A DNA stretch of 64,000 nt from Levilactobacillus namurensis. Its GTDB lineage: Bacteria; Bacillota; Bacilli; Lactobacillales; Lactobacillaceae. The notes beneath the pieces are model-generated. The model made no database searches and was not told the DNA's origin. It worked only from the letters and a program-made list of their open reading frames with translations. The position numbers and the translations under genes are program-made. The stretch covers positions 2,418,001 to 2,482,000 of the forward strand of contig NZ_CP134159.1 in the NCBI RefSeq assembly GCF_032197885.1, written 5' to 3'. Below are positions 17,007-25,018 of this stretch, in pieces (position 1 is the stretch's first letter; the number at the start of each line of letters is the position of its first letter).

Positions 17007-17113
17007 GGTTAAAACTCCCCTCTCCCTGCCGATAAGGGCATCACGTTTCTCGCGATAACACCTCAGGTCCTACTGTAGGTCCAAAACACCCCGCTTAGGT
17101 GACAGGAAGGTTT

Positions 17114-17126
17114 CAATTCGGTTACC
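17114..17126 (-). promoter_or_regulatory. Upstream word shared by both lysozyme operons (copy 2)
   Basis: GGTAACCGAATTG on the minus strand, matching 14906-14918 at 12 of 13 bases. Confidence 0.4.
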
Positions 17127-17264
17127 ATTAGTTAAAAGTTTTTATGATATTAGTTATTCGTTAAACTACTAAGTTAGCCAATCATCCCCGCCCCCAATCC
17201 CTTTGCCACAAAGCTATTTTGCGAACTACTTGTTGCTATTTCTAAGTTCAAGCGTCGGGTGGGG

Positions 17265-17388
17265 ACGCTCAATTTAGCCGTGAGGTGGGACCTGAAGCGG
17301 CTCAGTGGCGTCCCTTGGGGTTAGCTTACCCTCAGGTCAATCCTGAAGACCGCGCTTGGAGGCTAAGTCACCCCAGCCCCGCCTCAGT
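17265..17388 (-). repeat. Structured intergenic repeat A, decayed copy 8
   Basis: The 3' end (GACGCTCAATTTAGCCGTGAGG on the plus strand reading into CTGAAGCGGCTCAGTGG) matches copies 5 and 11. The P3 region and the end of P1 are shortened and the P2 pairing is broken. It is an eroded long-subtype copy. The rest of 17007-17541 holds the lysozyme promoter and nothing else I recognise. Confidence 0.65.
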
Positions 17389-17541
17389 GATTCAGTCGCA
17401 AAGTTAGTTCCCCGTATCATGCCCCCGCTTGCGAGTGTTTTTTAATCTCCTACCACCCGTTTGGCACTATCCTAAGGAAAGACGTTTGGCTAGCGGGGGA
17501 ACTAGCCAGCGTACAGGGTTTACTTTGGGGAGGAAGTATCT

Positions 17542-18555
17542 ATGATGACCAAAAAACTGCCACGGTTAACTATCGTGGTACCTTGCTATAACGAAGAAGC
17601 TGTTCTACCATCCAGCGCGAAAACCCTGGGTGGCATTTTAACCAAACTGATTGCCGGTCAACAAGTCACGACCGACAGTAAGATTCTGTTCGTCGACGAT
17701 GGCAGTCACGACCAGACCTGGGAGACCATTCAAACCCTCCAGGCCCAAAACGCACTGTTCACCGGCTTAAAGTTCAGCCGGAACTACGGCCAAGAGGTCG
17801 CTTTGATGGCTGGTCTCCGAACCGCCGCGCCTTACTCGGACCTCACGATTACGATTGACGCTGACCTGCAGGACAACCCGTACTTGATTCCAACCATGGT
17901 CCAACAAGCCGCCGACGGGTTCGACATCGTCTACGGTGTCCGCAACGACCGCTCCAGCGACACCTGGTTCAAGCGCACCACGGCCCAACGCTTCTACTGG
18001 TTGATGAATAAGATTGGCGTGCACCTGATTCCCAACCACGCGGATTACCGGATGATGACCCGCTGTGCGTTGACCGCCCTACTGCGCTACCACGAAACGG
18101 ACCCGTTCATCCGTGGCATCGTGCCGCAACTGGGCTTCCCGTCCACTAAGCTGTACTATAAGCGGCGTCCTCGAACGGCTGGCGTCTCCAAGTATCCGTT
18201 AAGTAAAATGCTCAAATTAGCCTTAAACGGAATCTTTTCCTTCTCATTAGTCCCAATTCGCGCGATTATGGGAGTAGGCAGTCTGGTCTGCCTGGCCGCC
18301 TTAGTGGCGTTCGGCTGGTTAGGAATCGATGCGTTACGCGGGATCACGACCGCTGGTGTCGGCCCCATCATGGCTTCCTTGTGGCTACTTGGCGGTCTCC
18401 AACTGATGGCATTAGGCATCATTGGGGAATACGTTGGCCGAACCTTCGCCCAGAGTAAGCACCGTCCCGCCTTCATCATCGAGACCGATACCTACTCCAA
18501 CGAGTTCGTCCAAAAAAACATTGAGGGGACGCGGTTCCAGCACCAACCCTCATAG
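17542..18555 (+). CDS. GT2 polyprenyl-phosphate glycosyltransferase (GtrB/DPM-like)
   Basis: 337 aa. It has a GT-A fold at residues 8-230: TIVVPCYNEE, FVDDGSHDQTW, then DADLQDNP, the DXD-type metal/UDP-sugar site with the QDNP seen in bactoprenol glucosyltransferases. Two C-terminal membrane helices (about 235-258 and 272-300) follow, as in GtrB. It should transfer a hexose from a nucleotide sugar to undecaprenyl phosphate on the inner membrane face. GGAGGAAG lies before the double ATG. The next gene starts 12 nt after the stop and encodes a large membrane glycosyltransferase that could use the lipid-linked sugar on the outer face. Confidence 0.85.
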   Translation: MMTKKLPRLTIVVPCYNEEAVLPSSAKTLGGILTKLIAGQQVTTDSKILFVDDGSHDQTWETIQTLQAQNALFTGLKFSRNYGQEVALMAGLRTAAPYSDLTITIDADLQDNPYLIPTMVQQAADGFDIVYGVRNDRSSDTWFKRTTAQRFYWLMNKIGVHLIPNHADYRMMTRCALTALLRYHETDPFIRGIVPQLGFPSTKLYYKRRPRTAGVSKYPLSKMLKLALNGIFSFSLVPIRAIMGVGSLVCLAALVAFGWLGIDALRGITTAGVGPIMASLWLLGGLQLMALGIIGEYVGRTFAQSKHRPAFIIETDTYSNEFVQKNIEGTRFQHQPS

Positions 18556-18567
18556 AGGAGTCGTTCT

Positions 18568-20640
18568 ATGTCGTTTCGTCAAAAATTACGCATCAGTGGC
18601 GGTCTGTTGATCACCGGCCTCCTGGCCATTACCGGGCTATTAGCCCTGCTGTGCCCCGTGGCCTATCGCGCTGACCGCCATTGGTGGTCCCCATTACTGG
18701 TGGGGCTGACTAGTTTAGTCTATCTGGGACTCTTGGGCATCACCTACTGGTACCTGCACCACCTTCCCCCCCGCACCCACCAGTGGGTCGGCTGGGGGCT
18801 ATGGGCTGTCCTGTTAACGGGACAACTGATTATCGCCTATGACTGGATCGCCGCGCCCCGGGCCGACCTGTACTTCGTGCACCAGCAAGCCGTTGCGTTA
18901 CTCAACGGGGACCACCAGTGGAACGCCTACTTTTACACCTACCCCAATAACGTCCCCCTCACCCTCTTATTAGCGGGGGTCCTCAAGCTGGGACGTTGGG
19001 TTACCGGTGGCGATTCGGGGGTCTGGCTCAACCTGGTCCAGTTTGCTTGGCTCGACACGGGTATAGCGGTGATGGCCCACCACCTTCGCCGCCAAGTCGC
19101 CCCACTACGGGCTAACCTATTCTTGATCCTGGTCACGACCAGCGTACCGCTCTACGCGTACGCGCTCAACACCTATAGCGACACCGTGGTCCTGCCCGCC
19201 GTATATCTGGTCCTAGTCGCCCTCTTCCGGTTCCGCCGGGCCGTCACCTGGCGTCAGGGACTGGGGCGAGGATTGGTCTTAGGCCTGCTTCTGGCCGTCA
19301 GCTACCTCTTCAAGGCGAACTTTATCGTGCTCACCATCGCCGTATTACTGGGCCTGTGGCTACTCCCCAATCACTTACCCCGGGTCGGCTGGGGGAAGTT
19401 CGGGGTGACCCTCCTGATTGCGCTGTGCTTTGCGGGTGGGATGGGCGTCAACCGGTGGGCCCAAACGGCCGCCGGCTACCAAGCCGACCCTAACCAGGCC
19501 CTGCCAGCCCTCAGCTGGATCGCCATGAGCTGGAATCCCGCCTACCACGGTGATTACAATAAGCAAGATGCCGACACGGTAATTGCGGCCCCGACGGCAC
19601 AAGCCAAGACCACGCTGGCCCAGGAACACCTCGCTCAAGCCTTCGACCAGCTAGGTCCCAGCGGCGTGGCCGTCCATCTCTTCCGTAAGGCCCAGCTCTT
19701 TTTGGCCACCGGAACCTTCGATAGCTTTCAGGTCAACTCAGCCTTCGACCGCTTACCCACAGCCTACCGCCGGCACCAACCCGTCTGCGAATGGCTATTG
19801 GCCAACCTGACCCAAGCGGCCTACTGTGGCTTGCTTCTGATTAACCTTTGCTGGGGCTGGGTCCAATGGCGCCGGCGCCACTTCTCCGCCGGTTTCTGGG
19901 TCGGGGGGCTCTTCGCTCTGGGACTGACCGCCTTTCACGTGATCTTCTGGGAGACCGAGGAACGCTACGCCTTGCCGCTCTTGCCCCTCCTATTAGCGGG
20001 GGCCGCCAGCAGTTTTCGCCTCCCGGAACGGTGCCCAGTCCGCCATCCCCGAGTCTGGTCACGAACCCTGGTTGCTAGCTTTAGCGTCCTAATGGTTGGC
20101 GCACTGGCCTGGGGCGGTGTGGTTCACACGCGCCCCGTCACGCAATTGGTCGATGCGGTCAGTCAAAACGAGGGCCGTTACTACCAAGACCACCTGATTC
20201 GGCTACACGCGGGCCAGCACCTGACGCAACCATTCACCGCTCCGGTCACGTTAAACCGCTTGGTAGTGGACCCTAACCGGGGGACCCGGGGACAACTGAC
20301 CCTCGAGACCCGCCAAGGCAAGCCCATCTGGCGTTCAGCGAAGCGGGTCTCCCTGGCCAACGTGAAGCTCCCCGACCAACCCGCCGGGACTTACCAACTC
20401 CGGGTGACCAATTCGGGCAACCAACCGCTAGCTGTGGTCACGGCACCGGCGAACTATCCGTTGTTACCTCACGCGCTGCAGCAACACCCGCACCAATACC
20501 TGCGTTTCGTGGCCCGGCACGCGGCTTTAGCGCCCCTCCTGACGCCGAAGCGGTACGCCCTCTTCGCCGGTCTCTGGGTCCTATTAACCGCCAGTCTAGG
20601 CGCCTGGTACGTCCGCTGGTGGAAAAAAGTCACAAATTGA
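18568..20640 (+). CDS. Large membrane glycosyltransferase (GT-C / GT39-like)
   Basis: 690 aa, about 11-13 membrane helices and a C-terminal soluble stretch (about residues 520-660). The first outer loop contains RADLYFVHQQA and TYPNNVPLTL, a pattern of acidic residue after helix 2 seen in GT-C enzymes that use polyprenyl-phosphate sugars. It is co-transcribed with the GtrB-like gene, with AGGAG before ATG 18568. The likely role is adding a sugar to a wall polymer such as teichoic acid or a cell-surface glycan; the acceptor is unknown. There is no flippase (GtrA) gene beside it. Confidence 0.72.
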   Translation: MSFRQKLRISGGLLITGLLAITGLLALLCPVAYRADRHWWSPLLVGLTSLVYLGLLGITYWYLHHLPPRTHQWVGWGLWAVLLTGQLIIAYDWIAAPRADLYFVHQQAVALLNGDHQWNAYFYTYPNNVPLTLLLAGVLKLGRWVTGGDSGVWLNLVQFAWLDTGIAVMAHHLRRQVAPLRANLFLILVTTSVPLYAYALNTYSDTVVLPAVYLVLVALFRFRRAVTWRQGLGRGLVLGLLLAVSYLFKANFIVLTIAVLLGLWLLPNHLPRVGWGKFGVTLLIALCFAGGMGVNRWAQTAAGYQADPNQALPALSWIAMSWNPAYHGDYNKQDADTVIAAPTAQAKTTLAQEHLAQAFDQLGPSGVAVHLFRKAQLFLATGTFDSFQVNSAFDRLPTAYRRHQPVCEWLLANLTQAAYCGLLLINLCWGWVQWRRRHFSAGFWVGGLFALGLTAFHVIFWETEERYALPLLPLLLAGAASSFRLPERCPVRHPRVWSRTLVASFSVLMVGALAWGGVVHTRPVTQLVDAVSQNEGRYYQDHLIRLHAGQHLTQPFTAPVTLNRLVVDPNRGTRGQLTLETRQGKPIWRSAKRVSLANVKLPDQPAGTYQLRVTNSGNQPLAVVTAPANYPLLPHALQQHPHQYLRFVARHAALAPLLTPKRYALFAGLWVLLTASLGAWYVRWWKKVTN

Positions 20641-20700
20641 TTGCCTTAGGACCACTCGAAGGGTCTAGAATAGAACTTAATTAGGATAGTAGAAATCATC

Positions 20701-20857
20701 CGCCTTACCGGGCGGCCAGCTAGGGCTGGAACGCAGTGGGCACCACTTCGAGCCAAAGAGCGGTCTCGAAGCTGGGCCTTTGACTAGGCCGACTAAGAAA
20801 CGTCGCCCAAGTCAAATTTCACTGCTGAGCCCTAGCTGACCACCCTCACGGCTTACG
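20701..20857 (+). repeat. Structured intergenic repeat A, copy 9
   Basis: Best-preserved copy: P1 CAGCTAGGGCT/AGCCCTAGCTG, second stem GCAGTG/CACTGC, P2 CTTCGAG/CTCGAAG, P3 TTTGACT/AGTCAAA with CGAC/GTCG. It starts CGCCTTACCGGGCG. With copy 10 it forms a unit whose far end is the exact inverse, CGCCCGGTAAGGCG, at 21085-21098. Confidence 0.92.
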
Positions 20858-20907
20858 TTAGCGCTAGAATGGTCTGCTGTGTTAGTCATTGTCGCGCCTC
20901 CACGTGA

Positions 20908-21063
20908 GGTCCCGCCAGCCGATAGGGCCCAGCCGGTGAAATTAGCGTTAGGCCAGCGGTTTTCTGGCCTTAGGCTAAGGCCGAGCTTTAAGACGGGCGG
21001 GCTTTGCGCGGCTTAAAGTCGTGCCCACTGGCGTCACGGCCCTGCCAATCGGCTGGCGGGACC
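20908..21063 (-). repeat. Structured intergenic repeat A, copy 10
   Basis: P1 has a perfect 16-bp stem, GGTCCCGCCAGCCGAT with ATCGGCTGGCGGGACC, restoring the pair broken in copy 4. P2 is CTTTAAG/CTTAAAG and P3 TTAGC/GCTAA with GGCCAG/CTGGCC. A 14-bp copy end follows at 21085-21098, so the unit 20701-21098 has inverted ends. Confidence 0.92.
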
Positions 21064-21156
21064 GGATGGCCTTAACCAGCTGGGCGCCCGGTAAGGCGAA
21101 TGCTTACCACCGTTGACGTTTTAGACGTTTTTACCAGACAAAGGGAGTCGAGAAAT

Positions 21157-22017
21157 TTGAAGGAAATTAATCAACAAGTTCTAACTGGAGAACGGGCCCT
21201 CTTTCAGGGGCACGACCTCCACATCACCAATAGTACGTTTGTCGACGGGGAATCCCCGCTCAAGCACAGTCAAAACGTCGCCATCGACCACACGATTTTT
21301 AAATGGAAGTACCCCCTGTGGTACACCCACCACGCCAAATTGAATCACACAACTTGGCAACCCGACGCCCACGCCGGGATCTGGTACACCCAAGACATGA
21401 CCATGACCAACACCACGGTGCGGGCCACCAAGACCTTCCGGCACGCCCAACAGCTCCGGCTAAAGAACGTGGACTTCTCGGATGCCGGGGAGACCCTCTG
21501 GTGGTGCGACGACGTTCAACTCGACCACGTGACGGTCAACGGCGACTACTTCGGGATGAACACCAATAACGTGGTGGCCCACAACCTCAAGGTCACCGGA
21601 AATTACGTCTTCGACGGTGGAAAGAACATCGAAGTCCACGACTCCACGTTCATCACCCACGACGCGTTCTGGAACTGCGAGAACGTCACCATCTACAACT
21701 CGACCATTATCGGGGAGTACCTAGCCTGGAACGCCAAGAACATCACCTTTGTCGACTGTTGGCTCGAAAGCGACCAGGGGTTGTGCTACGTCGATCACCT
21801 GACCATGCGCAACTGCTCATTGATCAACACCGACCTGTCGTTCGAGTACTGCACCGACATTGATGCTACAATTAAAACCAGCATTGATAGTGTAAAGAAC
21901 CCGGTCAACGGCCAGATCACCGCCCCTAAGATTGGCCAGATCATCTTTGATGACCCCGCCATTGACCCTAAGCAGACCACGATTACGATTCAGGAGGATG
22001 AAACGCATGGCAAATGA
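21157..22017 (+). CDS. DUF3737 family protein (right-handed beta-helix type)
   Basis: 286 aa from TTG 21157. This start is chosen because AAGGGAG lies 8 nt upstream and the product then begins like other DUF3737 proteins (KEINQQVLTGERALFQG). An ATG at 21100 sits in the repeat end and has no site. The protein is a series of short repeats with N/D-rich turns (HITNSTF, WNCENVTIYNSTI, WNAKNITFVDC), as in parallel beta-helix proteins. There is no signal peptide. The function of the family is unknown. The 3' end overlaps the PatB-like gene by 11 bp, so the two are translated together, hinting at a metabolic or sulfur-linked role. Confidence 0.8.
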   Translation: MKEINQQVLTGERALFQGHDLHITNSTFVDGESPLKHSQNVAIDHTIFKWKYPLWYTHHAKLNHTTWQPDAHAGIWYTQDMTMTNTTVRATKTFRHAQQLRLKNVDFSDAGETLWWCDDVQLDHVTVNGDYFGMNTNNVVAHNLKVTGNYVFDGGKNIEVHDSTFITHDAFWNCENVTIYNSTIIGEYLAWNAKNITFVDCWLESDQGLCYVDHLTMRNCSLINTDLSFEYCTDIDATIKTSIDSVKNPVNGQITAPKIGQIIFDDPAIDPKQTTITIQEDETHGK

Positions 22018-23176
22018 CTTTTCAGAAATGATTGACCGTCGGCACACCAATTCCGTTAAGTGGGACGTGAAGGATAACGAACTGCCCATGTGGGTCGCCG
22101 ACATGGACTTCCGCACGGCTCCCGGAATCATCAAAGCGTTCCAGGACAAAGCCGCTAGCGGCATCTTCGGCTACGAGGAAGTTCCCGAAGCCTACTTCGA
22201 AGCCGTTCAACACTGGTACGCCACGGAACACAACTGGGCGCCCAACACGGCGTGGATGCGCTTCGTGACCGGGGTCGTCCCGACCATCTCGTCAGCGGTT
22301 CGGCGCGTCAGCAACGTGGGCGACAACGTCTTAGTCCAAGCCCCTGTCTACAACATCTTCTACAACTCCATCGTCAATAACGGCCGGCACGTGCTTTCCA
22401 GCGACCTGGTCGACCATGACGGTCAATACGCCATCGACTGGGACGACTTAGACGCCAAGCTGGCGGAACCCCTGACCACCATGATGATTCTCTGCAACCC
22501 CCACAATCCCGTGGGTAAGGTCTGGACCGCCGACGAGCTGGCGCAGATCGGCGCATTAGCCGCTAAGCACCACGTGACCGTTCTGTCCGACGAGATCCAC
22601 GGTGACATCACCGACGCCGGTCACCCCTACACGCCGTTCGCTTCCGTCAACGACGTCAACGCCCAAAACAGCATCACCTGTGTCTCGACCAGTAAGACCT
22701 TTAACGTGGCCGCCCTGCACGCGGCGACGGTCATTGTCCCTAACGAGGCCTTGCGTCACGTGGTCGACCGGGGCATTAACACCGACGAATTAGCTGAACC
22801 CAACTCGTTCGCCATCCCCGGCGTGATTGCCGCGTACACCACCGGTTCCGACTGGGTCCACGCCATGAACGCACAGGTCACGGCCAACAAGCAGACCCTG
22901 ACCCAGTTCATCGCCACCCAGTTGCCCGAACTCCAGGTCATTGAAGGCCACGCCACTTACCTGGTCTGGATCGACTGCCGCCACGTCACTTCCGACACCA
23001 CCGCGCTGGCGGACTTTATCCGGGCAAAGACCGGACTCTTCATCACTGCCGGGGCCGTTTATGGCGGTGACGGTCACGACTTTATCCGCATCAACGTGGC
23101 CTGCCCCGCAGAACGGCTGCAAGACGGGCTGAACCGCCTGGCCGATGGCGTCCACCAATTCGAAAAACAGGCTTAA
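22007..23176 (+). CDS. PatB/MalY-type PLP-dependent C-S lyase (cystathionine beta-lyase)
   Basis: 389 aa from ATG 22007, which has AGGAGG 9 nt upstream. It is a fold-type I aminotransferase-like enzyme: N-terminal NSVKWD and LPMWVADMDF typical of MalY/PatB, NPHNPVGKVW for cofactor binding, and the PLP lysine in STSKTFNVAALH. Family members cleave cystathionine or cysteine conjugates to thiol, pyruvate and ammonia; in lactobacilli this feeds methionine synthesis or aroma formation. It overlaps the DUF3737 gene and ends before a strong terminator. Confidence 0.88.
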   Translation: MANDFSEMIDRRHTNSVKWDVKDNELPMWVADMDFRTAPGIIKAFQDKAASGIFGYEEVPEAYFEAVQHWYATEHNWAPNTAWMRFVTGVVPTISSAVRRVSNVGDNVLVQAPVYNIFYNSIVNNGRHVLSSDLVDHDGQYAIDWDDLDAKLAEPLTTMMILCNPHNPVGKVWTADELAQIGALAAKHHVTVLSDEIHGDITDAGHPYTPFASVNDVNAQNSITCVSTSKTFNVAALHAATVIVPNEALRHVVDRGINTDELAEPNSFAIPGVIAAYTTGSDWVHAMNAQVTANKQTLTQFIATQLPELQVIEGHATYLVWIDCRHVTSDTTALADFIRAKTGLFITAGAVYGGDGHDFIRINVACPAERLQDGLNRLADGVHQFEKQA

Positions 23177-23184
23177 TGACTCCC

Positions 23185-23226
23185 AAACAGCCCCTGGAAG
23201 ACGGTGATCTTCCGGGGGCTGTTTTT
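23185..23226 (+). terminator. Intrinsic terminator after the C-S lyase gene
   Basis: ACAGCCCCTGGAAGA / TCTTCCGGGGGCTGT stem followed by TTTTTC. The convergent ABC gene ends 8 bp beyond and may share it. Confidence 0.88.
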
Positions 23227-23233
23227 CATGCGC

Positions 23234-24820
23234 CTAACGACCAGCCGAAGCGGTGGCTAACGTATCCACGCTCACCACTTGGTCATAGTGCACCAGGTCC
23301 GCGGACGTGTAATGGTGAATCGCCTCGATGATGGTCAGTTTCGAGTGCCAGAGTCGTTGGTGGATATCCAACGCCGTTTGCTTATCCAGGGCCGCCGTCA
23401 TTTCATCCAGCAACAAAATCGGCCGCTGGGACAACAGGGCCCGACCTAACTCGATCCGGGCCAACTGCCCCCCAGATAGCTGGTCGGCGTTGCTGCCCAG
23501 TGAGTAATCCAGGCCTTCCTTTGCGACCAAGTCCCCCAAGTCCAGCTCCTGGCATAGCGCGGTCAACCGGTCGTCGCTTACCGAAGCCCCCAGTGTCAGG
23601 TTAAAGCGCAAGGTCCCGGCGAAAATGACCGGGCTTTGGCTGGCGTAGGCAAAGACGCCCGCTAACTGACTGGCTTGGACGGGCTGATGGTTCAGCTGAA
23701 CTGTCTGGGCATGCCCAAATTGACCAGACCATAAGTACGTTAAAAGCGTGGATTTACCGCTCCCCGAACGACCGATCACGGCAATCTTCTCCCCCGCGTG
23801 GATCGTCAGGTCTAAATTATGTAACAAGGTGCGTTGCTGGCGTTGGAGCGTTACCTGGCGAAAGGCCAGCTCCCCTAAGGCCGGTGCGGGCGCGGGTAAC
23901 GCCTGGTGACCAGCGGCAACGTACCCGTTCAGGCGTTCAACGATTTGGCGCGTGGTGGCCAGGTTATTGCGTTGTGCGAGGATCGTCAAGATGGGGTTGA
24001 CGAAGGAATTCGACAACTGAACGATAGCGAACAAGACGCCTAACGTGGTCTGACCGCGAACGATCAAGTAGACCCCCACCAAGAAAGGCAACAGGAACGT
24101 ACACAGATTGGCCGTAACGTTGATGCAGGCGTTACCGACTAGGTTCCGCAGATTCATCTTCGCCAGTGCGGCTTCCAGGAGATCGACCATGGCTTGGTTC
24201 TTCGCCACGGCGGCGTCCTGGGCGTGGTACCGGGCAATCGTTCCGGCTCCCGCCAAGAAATTCTTGGTCTGGTTCACGTACTGGTCATTTTGCTGCGACC
24301 AGTTCTCCGAGGCTCGCTCTAACGGCTTTTGAAATAGGTTAGAGACTAACATGGGCGCACAACTGCCCACGAAAAAGATCAGGGTGATCAGCCAGTTCAG
24401 GTACAGGGCGTAGCCGAACGCCATCACCAGCGTATACGCGGAAATCAGCATGTTGATTTCGGCTTGGAAGCGGTTGGTCTCCAGTAACTTAAAGTCGTTG
24501 GTCAGAAATCCCAACGCCGCGTCGTCCGTCTCCGTCGGCTGAGTGACCATCCCCCGAAAGACCTGCGCACGCAAGGTCCGGTTCAAGTGGCGCACGGCGT
24601 CAGTGGTGAACCAGTTAAAGCAGACCTGTGCCAGATAGGTCACTAACAGGCTCCCGAACGCCACTCCTAAGAATTCTGGTAACCGGTCAAACTCTCGGCG
24701 GGTCGCAAAGGTCGTCAGCGTTGCCACAACGGTCGCAATCACCAGATTCTCACAACTCGAAATCCATCCCGTCAAGTTCATTAAAAAGAACTTCCAATGG
24801 GGGTAATATTTGTAAACCAT
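23234..24820 (-). CDS. ABC exporter (fused membrane and ATPase domains)
   Basis: 528 aa half-transporter. Six helices in residues 10-290, ATPase domain in 310-515. Walker A GRSGSGKST, signature LSGGQLARIELGRALL and Walker B ILLLDEMTAALD are intact. The switch region reads IIEAIHHYTSAD, with His-His in the usual H-loop place. It would work as a homodimer exporting a drug, lipid or peptide; there is no peptidase domain. No partner gene adjoins, so a homodimer is likely. It starts at ATG 24820 with a modest upstream site. Confidence 0.82.
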   Translation of the reverse strand: MVYKYYPHWKFFLMNLTGWISSCENLVIATVVATLTTFATRREFDRLPEFLGVAFGSLLVTYLAQVCFNWFTTDAVRHLNRTLRAQVFRGMVTQPTETDDAALGFLTNDFKLLETNRFQAEINMLISAYTLVMAFGYALYLNWLITLIFFVGSCAPMLVSNLFQKPLERASENWSQQNDQYVNQTKNFLAGAGTIARYHAQDAAVAKNQAMVDLLEAALAKMNLRNLVGNACINVTANLCTFLLPFLVGVYLIVRGQTTLGVLFAIVQLSNSFVNPILTILAQRNNLATTRQIVERLNGYVAAGHQALPAPAPALGELAFRQVTLQRQQRTLLHNLDLTIHAGEKIAVIGRSGSGKSTLLTYLWSGQFGHAQTVQLNHQPVQASQLAGVFAYASQSPVIFAGTLRFNLTLGASVSDDRLTALCQELDLGDLVAKEGLDYSLGSNADQLSGGQLARIELGRALLSQRPILLLDEMTAALDKQTALDIHQRLWHSKLTIIEAIHHYTSADLVHYDQVVSVDTLATASAGR

Positions 24821-24940
24821 CCAATCAATCCCTTCTCAATCTCCATTAAGATTTAATTATAAAACACCCCGCTATCTTTAACCATATTTTAATTTAAAAT
24901 ATCGCTGACCTAACGAACGCCCAGCTCATCCCTGCCTGGA

Positions 24941-24954
24941 CGCCCGGTAGGCGG
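24941..24954 (-). repeat. Repeat A end fragment
   Basis: CGCCCGGTAGGCGG matches the outer end of minus-oriented family A copies, with one base missing. Nothing else of the repeat remains. Confidence 0.4.
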
Positions 24955-24969
24955 ATGACAACCATTACA

Positions 24970-25000
24970 CAAAAAACCGCCCTTTCTAACGAAAGGACGG
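24970..25000 (-). terminator. Intrinsic terminator of the arcB-arcC-YfcC operon
   Basis: Minus strand CCGTCCTTTCG / AGAAAGGGCGG, then TTTTTT, after the gene ending at 25019. Confidence 0.88.
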
Positions 25001-25018
25001 CATTTTACATCTATCTGA

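Noticed and set aside
21932..22006. Upstream ATG as start of the PatB-like gene
   Set aside because: It lies deep within the DUF3737 gene without a ribosome site; ATG 22007 has AGGAGG and matches family length.
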